From Anisakis pegreffii (lineage: Eukaryota > Nematoda > Chromadorea > Rhabditida > Anisakidae): DNA of 64,000 nucleotides. Positions 42,283 through 54,445 of the stretch are shown one piece after another. The stretch is taken from contig JAPYMA010000008.1 in NCBI GenBank assembly GCA_035041965.1, positions 62,001-126,000 of the forward strand. The letters run 5' to 3'. The first letter of the stretch is position 1. Each line of letters begins with the position of its first letter. Below the pieces are notes generated by a model that saw only the letters and a list, made by a program, of their open reading frames with translations, made no database searches and was not told the origin of the DNA. The position numbers and the translations under genes are program-made.

Positions 42283-45200
42283 CTATTCGCAAACATGACG
42301 ATCAGCACGGCAGTCGGCTCCTTGACTTGCCATAAATAAACGTCCATTTTGACAAATGCACAACTGGTATTGTGAATGACCTCTACCTTCACTTTTCAAT
42401 AAACCCGAAATAAACACGTTCCCTGATTCCAGGCGGATTTCACCCTAAAACATTTACGATGCATCATTCAACATTTTTAAATTGAACGAATGAGTACGAT
42501 TCAAAGATGCACATATTTTTAAAACATATGACGAGCTTGTTAAGCGTAAAATCAAACTGCATATTGCCTTGTGCAGTTTTATAGAATGTGTTCATGCATA
42601 AATACTTTTATTAGGGCATAAATAATAAGTTTTTTAAGCAACTTCATTAAAAAATATAAACGATGCCAAACGAGTGCATTATCACTCATGGGCAGATTAC
42701 CCACAAACAATTTCATATAATACTGTTCATGAGTTTCGAAAAAAAAACGCATTGAATCTGAAAACAAGATTGTTTCCATCCAACAAACTTAAAACGTTGA
42801 AAATAATTGCGAACTGCATCGCGCAAAGAGCACTGTTCACCTGCTTCGAGTTGAGGTTAATGTCAAGCAAAGAAGACATTTGTATTTCACCAGCAGCACT
42901 CATTATTTCGATATCTTGACTAGCATCCAAATTTAGATTTCGAGTCGGCGATTCCAAACTGAAAATTTGTGAGTAATTTTCATATTGGAAACAAGTGGAA
43001 GAGCAATGATTTGAAAAAATCATTTGGTAGAAATGAATTATTGTTTTGCACAATTTGATGGTATTCAATTGCGTATGCTAACTAATTTAATTGCGTATGC
43101 TAACTAATTCAATTGCGTAGGCTAACTAAATTTTTAACTATTCAGCTCAAAAACTGCAAAATGTTGATATTTCCAAGACGCATGGTGCTCATGTTGCTAG
43201 GAAAGTGCCGTTGGAAATGAGGATTATAACAAGTGGAGGAAGGGCTGTTCGTTTTTGTTCGATCCTTTCGATGGGAGACATACTGTCAAACTTCAAGTGA
43301 TATGAGGTTTGCATAAGAGAGGACAATTAACGGAGGTATAATGATACACAGATGTGATTTGCAACACGAACCTGAGTGGTGTGTCAGGTTCAGGTCTAAT
43401 AAAGGCCGTTTGAATGGCACCTTCGAATACGCTTCCGCCATCATCTGGAGATCATTGCATATTCAACAACAGGCGAAAAAAAAAACCAATTACACAATTA
43501 CAGTTGGTTTAGAAAACCCAATTACAGTTGGTTTAACTTGTGGAAATAAACCCATAATAAAATTGGAAGCATAACTCAATACCGATACTTGAATCAGAAA
43601 GAAAGCAGCTCTAATAAACAAAACACAGCAATTATCAGCTTCTTCGCAGCAAGTTGATGAGAATGTAACTGCTTTTAAGATTTAACGCTTAACGCTTGAG
43701 AATTCAAACACTACATTTTTGGGATATAATTATGAAAGAGAGAAACGAATTTTTCTTTCCCAAACTTTTCCGAGTTAGCATACGTAAAATGGCAAAGAAA
43801 TGTCAAAGTGGAACTGAAAAATTGAAATTAAACCATCAACATACCGAGTATCCGCAAGTTTTCGAGCTTAAGACCAACTTCGTTAGAGTCAGCGAAAAAC
43901 AACAATTTTCGTGCATTATCAAAGATTTCGAATCGATCACATACGGCCTCAGTTCGTCCATCTTGGAACATATTAAGCATGGCTGTTTGGTGACCACTCA
44001 TATTGCGTGCCTTTATAAAGACACCACGTGATGAGTCTATCGTAAGAGCCTCCCCCTGAAAAGTTTCATCGATTTTGCTGGTGCTTTGAAACGTTTGAAT
44101 AAATTCAGAGTATCGCCGTTTACTGTTGAACGAGAAGGAAGCGAGTTCTTTTAATTGTCTACTTTAAAAAATTCAAACTAGATAAATCGATTTTCGGACA
44201 CTTTCCAGGCATTTATATTAGGTCGACGCAGTGAACACAGTCATCGCTGATTATAAGCGCATCAGCAGAACATTGTTTATGTTGGTCCAGGAACAGTTCA
44301 GGCAAAATTTCAACTGAAAATATAGCACGCGAAGCTGACACATTGGTTTCAGGCTTTCCCAAATGACAATAAATTGAGCGTTCAATTTTTTGTCCTTTAA
44401 TCATCAATTTTTAATGCATTAGGCAGAAAATGGTTCCATTCATCATCAGAAAGCGCTCTGTGAAATTTTGCCTAAATGAACACATTTTGAATTGTACAAG
44501 CTGCTCGAACTTTTCAGTACAGCAGTAAGTGCTTCATTTCGCTGAGCGTTCTTTGCCGTTTTCAGTCGTTCACTGTAGCAAACAACAATTATCAATTGAC
44601 TTCAAAAATTCACTAGAAAACCCTCATTAACAGTCATTGGGATAGATGCACGCAAAACTTCGTAATACTTAATCCAAACCTAGATGAGTCGACTAAAAGT
44701 TTCACTGTCAAGTTTCTATCGTTTTATCGTTTCGTTTTCTATTCGCATAAATCAGCTTCATGCTATTCGTATACTTCCAAGCATTCTCGAACAAACAATG
44801 ATACTTTTACATCGTTCATTGGCTGACTAATTCGCTGAATCCGATTATGATTATTAGGTAAAGTGATATGTTCTATAGCGCAGGGTTTTCCAACCACGGA
44901 TGCATGCATCTCCTGGGAATGCATGACGAGAGGTGCGACAGAAAGTGGGATGAGAGCGAGTGCGAGGGCATCTTAAAATTTTCTAGGGGGTGCACGGGGT
45001 GAATGAGATTGAGAACCACTGCTATAATGGTATGATATGACCTCTTGCCACAACAGAATATATTACTTCTTTAAAGCGGTAGCTATCCAGGCATGACCTC
45101 TTAGGGAACTCCCATTTACAAAAAAAAAACAACGCGCTATTAGCTGCATCTCTTAGGTAATACGGAACTGAGCTTTTTGTAGTCACTGATAGTAGGCGCT

Positions 45201-46673
45201 ATTTATAAAACAATTCCAAAGTTCGAGAGCTGGGTGCGAACTCCATATGCAACAGTTCTGGCTGAAATTTTGCAGGGAATGCTTATTTTTAACACAAACG
45301 AATTACCGAATGCATCAGAAAATCGAAAACTCAAACAACACGAAGAAACGCCGAGTGACAAGTACTGCTTACTCCTACACCGAAAAGTTCGAGCAGCTCG
45401 CACAGACAACGATGTGGTCCAGTTGTCGCAGAATGTTCTTATGTGATACTGAGGATGGTTTTTACCAAGTGCTTCAAAAATCGGATAAAACCAATAGAAA
45501 AACTGAGCATCAATTAGGAACGTCCAATCTATTGCCATAACTAAGAAGTTCGAAGCTAATGCGCCAGCTTCGCGTGCGATATTATTGGTTGAAATTATGT
45601 TTGGAATATTTCTGGACGAACATGAATTAGATTCCGCCGATGCATTGGAGAGGAAAAATATTTTGCAACATTTTTGCATCACCCTAATGAGAATGGCTAA
45701 AAAAGTGAATTGTGTTTTCTGCAGGAGTGATCGCATTGATCAACTTTGAATTAAATGCCATCATAATCTGAAACCTTTCCGAACGAGATTCAATATCACA
45801 GCGAAAGAAGTCGATAACAAGATACTAACCTCGGCAGTTGACAACTCCGTAAAATGAACAGGTCGATCGAATTGAGCTTCTCCACTCACACGTATCCGGT
45901 CATCTTCTATTTTCAATGCTCCCATGCCTTCCTGAATTCTCATTTGCTTTCCAAAATTTGAAGAAATATTTTGCTTTTCGGAATGAATATTTTTAGTCTT
46001 TTTATGGCTATTTTTATTGGGCAACTGATTAAAGAATATGCAACCATCGATAATGTTTTCATCTGCATGGTAGAAATGGGAATCAAAAAAGTCTTTAAGA
46101 TGTTCCTGTAGCTTTTCGTTTTTATATCTTAAACTCATCAACATGTATCTTCGAACGATGACTTTCATCACAATCTAAATTGGAACTAGCAATATGTTAT
46201 TCTTCAAATGAATACTTTACTAACCGATGAAAGATCCAATATGGTCATAATCCAAACGGTAAGTGCTAAATTTAATACAACAACCACGGTAAGTACACAT
46301 ATGAAACAATACAAGCATCGTTTTCGCCAGCCGTATATACCAACTCTGCAATATATTTTTGAATGCGAATGGTGAATGAATCATATTCACGATGAATGTT
46401 GTAGGCAAGATCTGTTAATAATGCATTTACAACCAACCGGTAAATATCAGATTCAGTCGGAGGTTTCGCTGATGAATGTACCAATGTAGTATGTTGAGGA
46501 GGTGGATAAGGAGGCATGATACTACCCGACTGCAGAGGAACAGTAGGACGATGAACTTCATAGCTTCCTCGTCCCCAAACAGGTTCATCCAGCGATCGCT
46601 CAAAAGGTGGATACCGATCCATAACTGAATTCATAGAGAACATTCGATGAATAGCGATTTGACGAATACACAA
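42283..46673 (-). CDS. SGCD: Delta/gamma-type sarcoglycan
   Basis: A type II membrane glycoprotein of the sarcoglycan complex, which ties the dystrophin complex to the muscle cell membrane. Exons: 46673-46438, 46345-46225, 45931-45830, 44055-43845, 43444-43372, 42958-42841, 42444-42283. All phases close, giving 340 residues with the furthest upstream ATG. Starts at 46643, 46634 and 46622 are also possible and would bring it closer to the roughly 290 residues of vertebrate delta-sarcoglycan. The N-terminus is a Pro-rich cytoplasmic segment. Exon 2 carries the family signature VGIYGWRKRCLYCF followed by the single transmembrane helix (VLTVVVVLNLALTVWI). The extracellular part shows EGMGALKIEDDRIRVSGEAQ, FIKARN, FEIFDNARKLLFFADSNEV, LESPTRNLNLDASQDIEI and GEIRLESGNV. 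It closes with the conserved four-cysteine cluster: LCICQNGRLFMAS, then a Cys five residues on in ADC and a last Cys in HVCE. The gamma, delta and zeta paralogues cannot be separated here; invertebrates usually have one gene for this group. Confidence 0.94.
43067..43132. repeat. 22-bp tandem repeat, three copies
   Basis: The unit AATTGCGTATGCTAACTAAT plus two variable bases occurs three times head to tail with a few changes. It lies in a sarcoglycan intron, between the exons at 43372 and 42958. Confidence 0.9.
44881..45021. mobile_element. Short hAT-like MITE in a sarcoglycan intron
   Basis: The 141-bp element starts CAGGGTTTTCCAACC and ends GAGAACCACTG, which read as imperfect inverted termini. 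It is flanked by CTATAGCG and CTATAATG, an 8-bp duplication matching at 6 positions. Read on the minus strand it aligns with the left part of the element at 48403-48741, sharing ACCCCCTAGAAAATTTT and ATGCCCTCG. It is therefore an inverted, internally deleted relative. It lies in the 1.8-kb intron between the exons at 45830 and 44055. Confidence 0.7.
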
Positions 46674-48402
46674 TTTGACGAATCGACAATGAAAGCGAAC
46701 GTTGAATTCCCTTAAACTGAAGTAGAATTCCGCATAGAACTTAATTAGAACTAATAAACATGAATCGAAACGAGACGGAGTACTTTTGTAAGTGTTTCAC
46801 CAGGTCTTCCTCTGTCTCGGTTCGGCGAGATGCACCAAAAATTATTGGTAAACTAAAATTATTAAACTCAATTACAGCAACAGTTCACAACCATCGCTAC
46901 ATCTGTAATTTTCACACAATAGAGATAGGCGTGCAACTTATAAATTTATTATAAATCAAGCATACAAATATCGACGCATCGTGTAAATCACATACTTACG
47001 TAGAAGCCAAGTGTCCTCTCCAAAATATTTTCTTACCTAGAATGCAAGCGTTCAACAGATATCGAAAACTACAGAATAGCATGGATTATGTGTCCGAATC
47101 TGAAGCAGTCTCAGTGTGAGTCTTTTCCTTGCACACAATTCAACGTAGATATGTTCTTTAGACACTCGGTTTCCCGTCACAATGCGTTTCAGTTTCAGAT
47201 TATTTCAGTGAAGTTTTCCAGAAAGTATTCAATTCATTAAGAATTTTGCGGTTAACAATTCAAATAACATGGAACGACTTAAAAACAACAGCAAATTCTT
47301 TTTTGAGACATTAAATAAACTAGCATTTCATATACTTTGACTACTACAATTCAGATCAATTGTGCGATGATGAATTTTAGTGAAGATTTGCGCACTATCA
47401 AAAGAGTATGTAATTAAGAATTAAGCTGAATATATGAGCTGCATTATAATCAGAGAGAATAGTTGGTAGGAAATAGCAAAGTTGTGAGTGGAATTTTGGC
47501 GTTGAATAACATCTTCCCAAAAATATTGTGGATTTATGTGATGCGATACGGAATGAGGAACGAATTGATTTTTATAAAAGAATGGGCTGGTTGGGTTGGT
47601 ATTGTTTCAGATGTAATAAAGTGAATAGTGAGTTGGGTCGGTTCAAGATTAATTATGAAGGAAGTTGAAAGGAGGTTGAGGTTTAGATGAAATATGAATT
47701 TGTTGGTTTGCGTGATGATGACGAACGTGCACTGTGGATCTGAGATGAGGTAGTCGTTTGAAAAAGGTCCATCCAATGAAACTTTTCGGATAGTAAGCAA
47801 GTGACTAGTGACTTATTCTAACAGTTGCTAGCGATATTCGATGTTAAATCAATCGTATAGATGCGATCGATGCGTTATGTATCATTAATCGCGATCTAAC
47901 GGATACGTTTAAACACATAAAGTTGTTTCGTTTATTGCAACGTTTATCACTTGTATTGCTTATTGATTTCATATACATACACAAAGGATGCATAATTTGA
48001 GGAGTCTGTTTAAAACACTCATTCTATTTTCATCATTTCCATAAACATACAAGAGATCTTTAGTTTTTAAATCAACGTATTCGGTAAGTTAGTGCAGACA
48101 TTTCTCATCGGTAACATATTTGCAATGAGGAATGAGGTCTCCGGTCATTCCCTGCGAAATCCGGGATCGGGGCCCCATTTTACAGGGTCCCTCACCACCT
48201 CAGCCCCAGTCCTATTTTCAGAGTTCTTTCGTCCTATTCCTCCACCAAATATTGATCAATAGCGTGAAAAAGGTCATAAAGTGCTGCTAGCTTCACTTCT
48301 CTGACTGTTCTGAATTTGATTGCAAGTTGAGTTGCACTGGCAAAGTGAGAAATTATGTGTCAAAGCAAGTTTGTTCACCATTTATTCACATATGTTCCAG
48401 TG
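46674..48402. other. Sarcoglycan upstream region
   Basis: No gene seen. A G+C-rich patch at about 48130-48215 contains CCGGGATCGGGGCCCC, which stands out from its A+T-rich surroundings and may be a fragment of the same class of GC-rich element as 49166-49346. The sarcoglycan promoter should lie at the left end, but no specific motif can be named. Confidence 0.4.
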
Positions 48403-48741
48403 CAGTGGTTCCCAACCTTTTTTGCCCCGTGGACCCCCTAGAAAATTTTGAGATGCCCTCGGACCCCCTACAAATTTTAAGAAGCCCTCGAACCCCTTAC
48501 ATCATACTTTCGTCAGAACCTGAAGCAGAACGAAACAAAGATATTTCAAGAAATGAAGATGGGCAGTAGACGGCCGAGTTCACAACCCGAAGTGCCTTGC
48601 CTACTTTAATGGATAAAAAATGAAAACTCATCTTGAACCCCCCCCGCACCTCTTATTGCACCTACTCTCCAACTCCCTCTCACCCCACTCTCTCTCGGAC
48701 CCCCTGGCATGCCGTCTCCGATCCCCGGCTGGGTAACCCTG
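48403..48741. mobile_element. hAT-like MITE, 339 bp
   Basis: Starts CAGTGGTTCCCAACC and ends GGCTGGGTAACCCTG, inverted termini matching at 11 of 15 positions. The flanks TTCCAGTG and TTCTAGTG match at 7 of 8, consistent with a hAT 8-bp duplication. Just inside the left end, a unit of about 29 bp beginning GGACCCCCTA is tandemly repeated about two and a half times. No transposase frame is present. It belongs to the same family as 44881-45021. Confidence 0.75.
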
Positions 48742-49165
48742 TTCTAGTGTATCGGTTCCACATAGAACCTGCTCATCTTTCGTGTGAAAGGGAGACAACA
48801 TTTTCTTTTTTGCACCTCATGCTGGATCAGATGTGATTTAACAAGAAATCAGTTGAAAAAATGCTTCTGAGTGTATCAGATTTAAAGTAGGCCTTATGAT
48901 TGAGCAGTTTTCGTTTTTCTGTCGTTCATGTGCTCTTGCTCAATGCGGTAGCGTTTCCTTTCTCATCCCATCTCAGATCATGTTTATCAGACCGTCAAAA
49001 CTGACAGCGAAACATTTGGCAAACAGAAGCTCGGAAGTGAAAAAAAACAGTTGGAAAAATATCATCCAAAACGGGACGCCCATAATTTTCAAGATGTCGA
49101 CGACCGCAAACGAAAGTTATAAGCGTGTGGATCGCATGATCGCGAAATTCATAGTGATCCAAAAT

Positions 49166-49346
49166 AGTGTGGTGCGGGTATCGGGGTCCCCGTTCCCGAA
49201 TCTCCGTCCCCGACCTTTTTCGAGCCGCGGACATTTTCAGGATCGTTCTCGAAAAATTTCGTCTCCGATTTTCCCCGTCCGCGACTTTTTCAGAACTGTC
49301 GGCGTTCCCCGAAATTTCGGAGAATTCCCCGATCTTCTCCGACAGG
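49166..49346. repeat. G+C-rich CCCCG/CCGA-patterned element
   Basis: About 180 bp rich in repeated short words such as CCCCG, CTCCG and CGGGG, in strong contrast to flanking A+T-rich DNA. It lies inside a 169-codon open frame that I regard as an accident of composition. No clear inverted termini or duplication could be set, so the class is unknown. Confidence 0.5.
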
Positions 49347-49670
49347 TAAATTTTTGTTGGTGTATGGTGAAATTGGGGGTTGTGTGTCGCTGTGATGAAT
49401 CATAAAAATTGGACTAAGATGCAGAAGTCTAACATCTAATGAAGGAAGCGATAATGAAAGAAGTGTACGTGGGATAGCGCTGTGACATTCGATTCAAAAT
49501 GATATTACTTATTAACAGATATCACACGAAGAAATCTTTCGCAATGCACACATGCGAATGAGTAGGAGAAAGGGAGCTTTATCCTATCAAGAGCTTTCTT
49601 TGTCTCTTAATGAATGTAAACATGCAAGAACCGTCGATCGTTTCTGTATTAATCGTAACCGACGAATCAC

Positions 49671-49712
49671 AACATCCGATAATGTTCATTTAACATCCGA
49701 TAATGGACATTT
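49671..49712. repeat. 21-bp direct tandem repeat, two copies
   Basis: AACATCCGATAATG followed by seven bases is present twice in succession with two base changes. Confidence 0.85.
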
Positions 49713-49997
49713 TATTTTGAATTTTGTCATCTTCGCTTGGTTATTTTTTCATTCCTGAACTTTGTTTTTATCAACTAATTGATGTTGTTTATCATTGTTT
49801 TTGATGTTGATGTTGAAATGGCCAAAATGTTATCACTGTGTTTGATATTGACGATGTTGAATTTATTATTGTTATTTTCCTGGATCATATCTTTTGTTGA
49901 ATGGTGCAATAAAATTTTCAACCTTCAATGGCGTAGTAAAGTTTTTTCCCATTTAAATAATTGGTGCAGTCGCAAATTTTGAGCGAAGATTCTGGAC

Positions 49998-50148
49998 TAG
50001 TGAGTAGCGATAGCGAATAGCGGACTAATTTCGTTTACTAAGCGATTTAGCGATAGCGTTTCGCTACTGATTAGCGGACCAAACATTTTCTTTGTTAGTG
50101 GATCAACGATAGCGAGGCTATTGGTTCTCAGTAGCGTGCCCATCACTG
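49998..50148. mobile_element. Probable degenerate hAT-like MITE with TAGCGATAGCG repeats
   Basis: Contains several copies of TAGCG and AGCGATAGCG. It ends GTGCCCATCACTG, matching the CCATCACT terminus of the element at 26727-26979. The left end (TAGTGAGTAGCG) is only partly similar and no flanking duplication is visible. The boundaries are approximate. Confidence 0.4.
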
Positions 50149-53100
50149 GTTGTCATGAATTTTAAGTGTGAATAAAGCCATTCTTAAATAGACGAGTTAT
50201 CGTTCACGCATTATACGCTCGAAATATCGCGTTTAATTGTTCTTCCTCAATGACTATTTCAAAAGTGCCACACACGTCCAATTTTTTTTCGTTTTCATTT
50301 TCCAGCTACAGTACAAGTTTAAGTCAAGATAGCTCTAGTAACCTAAGTATGACGCAAATTACATACAGTGCGAACTTATGAAACGTGCAATTTTGATGTG
50401 CATTTTTGAGCTCATAATCTGTATCTCAATCAGCGCATATTAATCTGAACTTGTCAACTGGTTGTAAGAAATGGTCATAAATAAGGATAACAAAATGCAC
50501 ATAAGTGAAACCTCACAAGCTGCATTGATTGTGCCGTTTATTTGGGTGGTTTATAGTGAAAGTCGGGATTCCACTCAAGGCGGTAAATTTTATGGGGTCG
50601 CGAAATGGCGCTTTTTGATGCCATCGTTTTTGTCCTTCAGTCTCTTGGCATTGGTACATTTTAGCGACAACATTCATTATGCGTAGATGTGATTGTTAGT
50701 GTAATTCAAACTTGCAAACTTGTTGGGTGTTTGCGTCGGAGATTAATAATGATGGGCGTTGTGCTGACTTGGAATCTTCAGACGAATTTATAACTTCATG
50801 ATGTTTTGCATTTGAGAATCGACAGTAGTGAAAGGACGATAATTCACTACACTGATTCAACGTGTCAGCGTGTTCACATCGCTTATGTGCGGGATGCGAT
50901 CAAACGATGTAAGTCAAGGCAATTTTGCACCTGTAGCGATATAGTCAAGAGGGGAGAAACGTATGTGCGAGGTGTCGAAGTCCCCAGCTGCAAAGTACTT
51001 ATGTAATCCACCGTTGTGCAAGTAACCGAAGTACTTTTTCGATTTTTGCAGAACCAATTTTCCAATAAACTTTCACGCTGAATTTCAAGAGATATCTATG
51101 TATTCACAGACTTAAGCTTGCTCCAAAAATGGAGTCTATCGATAGGGAATGAAACATTTGAGAAGGGAAATCTCTAAGACGAAGTAGTTCAGAACAAGTT
51201 GAGTGCAATACGGGTAGTGATTTCTACTTCTACTAAAGGAGCGAAGTATTTATTTTTGTGCGTAGCATTCTTTGATTTTCTTAAATACTTTTTCATTGCA
51301 GATGAAATAAAGTATCACTTTGTAGTTTATATTTCGGAATAATTGGCACCATTCGTTCCAAAACGTCCATTAACTGCGATTATTAAGGCAGGCTTTGCAG
51401 ATTGATCAGTAGAGAGGAAAATTAGGCTGGAAGAAATGACCTGAAAAATAGACATGAAGTGATAAATTCATTGAAAGCCCATTCATATTATATTTGACGA
51501 AAATTATATCACGTAGTCCGTATTCACTTCGAAATAAAACGTGATAATCAGGTCTACAGCTGAGCAACAGCGTGTCTTTCATAACTTTGCAAGGGGTCAC
51601 CTTCACGCTATCAACACGCTCAAAAAGCACTAAAAATGTTGCAGTATTCCATGATTTGTCTTGACCTCGACTGTTGAAAACGTATATCCGTTTTTGAGTA
51701 GACATTAGCCATTACAAAGTAAAAACTTCTAACAAACGAATCAAAATAGTCCAGGTTTTTGCCCATTCTTTTAGATGATATTGATGTCTGGTTTTGGGTT
51801 AATCCATAATTTGCAAATCATCTGAATATTATATATACATTGTAACCTGTATGTGTACCCGTGAAAATGCGATATCCAAACTGTGTTGATATTTTAGCCT
51901 TATCCGTTCGAATTAGGCTCGAGTTTAGGTTCAGCCTTACTTACTATAATGTTTAGGTTCAGGTCTAAGTGAGGCTCTAATACATCCATGCGTACACTCG
52001 TACGAGATTCACAGGCTGTCCAGAGGTGTAGAAATTCAACTTTTCGAAGGGAAGGAAAACTTTTGAACATGGATCCTGCCTTGATAATAGATTTAGACAA
52101 CGTTTCAGTAAATGAGGAAGTAGCCAACACAACTTAGCAAGAGGGGAGAGGAGGGGAAGAAGTTTGAAACGAAACAGAAATGATGTGCGTTTAGAGGAAA
52201 AAGAGGATTTGACTCAAGAGTGAATGATATTTTTGTGCTGTGAGTGACATGATCCAAGCAAAATATTGCGCGTCTAATAACGAAAATGACAAATGCGACT
52301 GTTTGCCGAAGTATTGTGAGTTGTGCCAACTAATTGTGGATATGAGTATGCACATATGTTGATTTTGGACACGTTTTAATTTCGCTTTCTTAATTCTACT
52401 CCACTTATCATTTCCAACTTGTGCATACGAATGCGCATTTTCATTCAACAAGCGATCATTTTTATAGTGAAACTCGTTCTCAACATATAGTAAACGTTAT
52501 CGATCGTATTGTTGTTTACGCGTTTGTTTGCCTCATTGTTCATAATTTCAATCGTATTTCTTGTTCTCAACCTTATTCGTTGAATCGCGTCATTAATTCA
52601 TTCGCAACATTTTTTGGTGGTCTTGATCGATTGCGATATAAATTTGATGATTATTCATTTGCTTGACGTGTTAATGCTCTTTCTCATTCTCATTGATGGT
52701 CTTCAAAACAGTTCATGTGTTTCTAAGTAAAGCATCGCATAGATACGTCATGACACGCCATTATAAAGCATAACATTTGTTTTTTGCACCTTGAATGAAC
52801 TGGAATTGAACAATTCACATCTGTTCATACCAATGAGTACCGTTTCTAATTCTACTCTATCATTATTACGATCGGTTACTTCATCGTTGTATTTCATTAC
52901 ATCTCGGCCGTAAGGTTATCTGATGCGCTATTGGAAATTTCTTTTTGGAAATGAGTAACCGAAATGTTTCTATTGAAAAACGAAATGCTGTTCAATTTTT
53001 GCTTCACGAAACCATCACCACTGTTGTGGAATTTTTTCACATTCTTTTCGAAGCAGTTGGAAACTATTTCACAATGAGAATGGGCATAGACATTTTTCGT

Positions 53101-54445
53101 GAACTTTCCTGCGACTGAGAAAGTACATCATACGGAAATTGGATTTATCATTATCTACAGATAAAATAAATCAAATGAGACTGCCTCATTTGGACGCGCA
53201 TGTAGACTGAAATCAAGTTCTCACGTCCTGTCGTCATGGACAGTTTTTTTTTTGAATTTTTGCATAATATTTGTTTCCCTTAATCGTTTATGCAATAAGG
53301 CCACGTGTCCCATACACAGTCATAAGATGAAAAGGTGTGTGTGTGTGTGTGTAAAGCTGTTTATAATATCATGTTACAAGATTGCCACAGCTTGTTAACC
53401 ATGAATCATTGCACATTTGCTCGAATCGTATTGGTTCACACGTTGAAAGATGTAATGAACCGTTGATTGTTTTAGCAATCGGGCATTTTGCGACATCCAC
53501 TCTTGACTGCTAGCATCAGTTAATGAGCAAATCAACTAGTCACTCAGATGATTTGGGCACGATTTCACATTGCTGATATGTCATATAATAGTCTGCTGTA
53601 ATTTCTTAAACATTGAATTTGAGACATCACTGACGTTTGCTCGTGCAAAACGTCTTGATTTTTTACGGAGACGTTGTAACCCTTGACTCTGCCTTCCGTA
53701 TTTAAAACTCACTACGCCTAAATTAGTACTCTTTTGCTTCAGTGTAAATCACGTAAAATTGAAAGCTCTGTGAACTGATTTTTTGACCGTAATCACATTA
53801 GGACAACCTTAATTAATATTAATAATCAGTTGAAATATGTAGGTAGAATTCATATCGACTCATCGTATATGTGTTCATTTTAAGCAAGAGTTCCCCGAAT
53901 GAAGTTTCAGTTGTTCGAAAATTACTGTCATTTTTCTGAATTGTCGATGATGTCTAGCAAGCTCACGATCTTCACATACATAATAACTACTGTAATGACT
54001 GTGTAATAATAATTGAGAGGGTGATGTTGCGCTCAGAGTGTGCGCAATGAAAAGTGCATCGTTCGTAAAAGAATTTGAGAGAAACTGTTTGTTACAGATT
54101 TATTTACAATGATTCGAAAAAACAACAACCAGTAACGATAGGGTTGCATTCAAACGAGCAGCAGTAACACTTGCATCAGTCATTTACAGAATCGTTTCAC
54201 ATCTTCATTCTCGTTTTCTTTGCTGAACTGATTATCATTCGATTTTATCATAAACTATCACTCATTCGTTCATTGTATCGCGCAGTTTGTCATGTCTAAT
54301 TCGATTATTTTATTGAAGTAAAATAACAAATGTGCATTTTATAATGCAACAACTAACCCTTCGATATATTGTTCTACGTACGATGCTGCATTGGATTTTC
54401 ATTTTCATACCGGTTCATTGACAGGAATATTTATAGGCGAAAAGA
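50149..54445. other. GLG1 upstream spacer
   Basis: No gene supported on either strand. This should contain the GLG1 promoter, but no specific element could be identified. Confidence 0.4.
53335..53352. repeat. (GT)9 microsatellite
   Basis: Nine GT units in a row. Confidence 0.95.

Noticed and set aside
45203..45736. 177-codon minus-strand frame in the sarcoglycan region
   Set aside because: It lies in the intron between exons 45830 and 44055. The flanking exons join in phase without it and the family alignment leaves no room for it.
45959..46171. Open extension upstream of the sarcoglycan exon starting at 45931
   Set aside because: The frame stays open by chance. The CAG at 45934-45932 gives exact alignment of transmembrane and EGMG segments with other sarcoglycans, so the extension is intronic.
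48896..49405. 169-codon plus-strand frame
   Set aside because: It covers the GC-rich repeat at 49166-49346 and has no protein-like pattern; G+C-rich sequence simply lacks stop codons.
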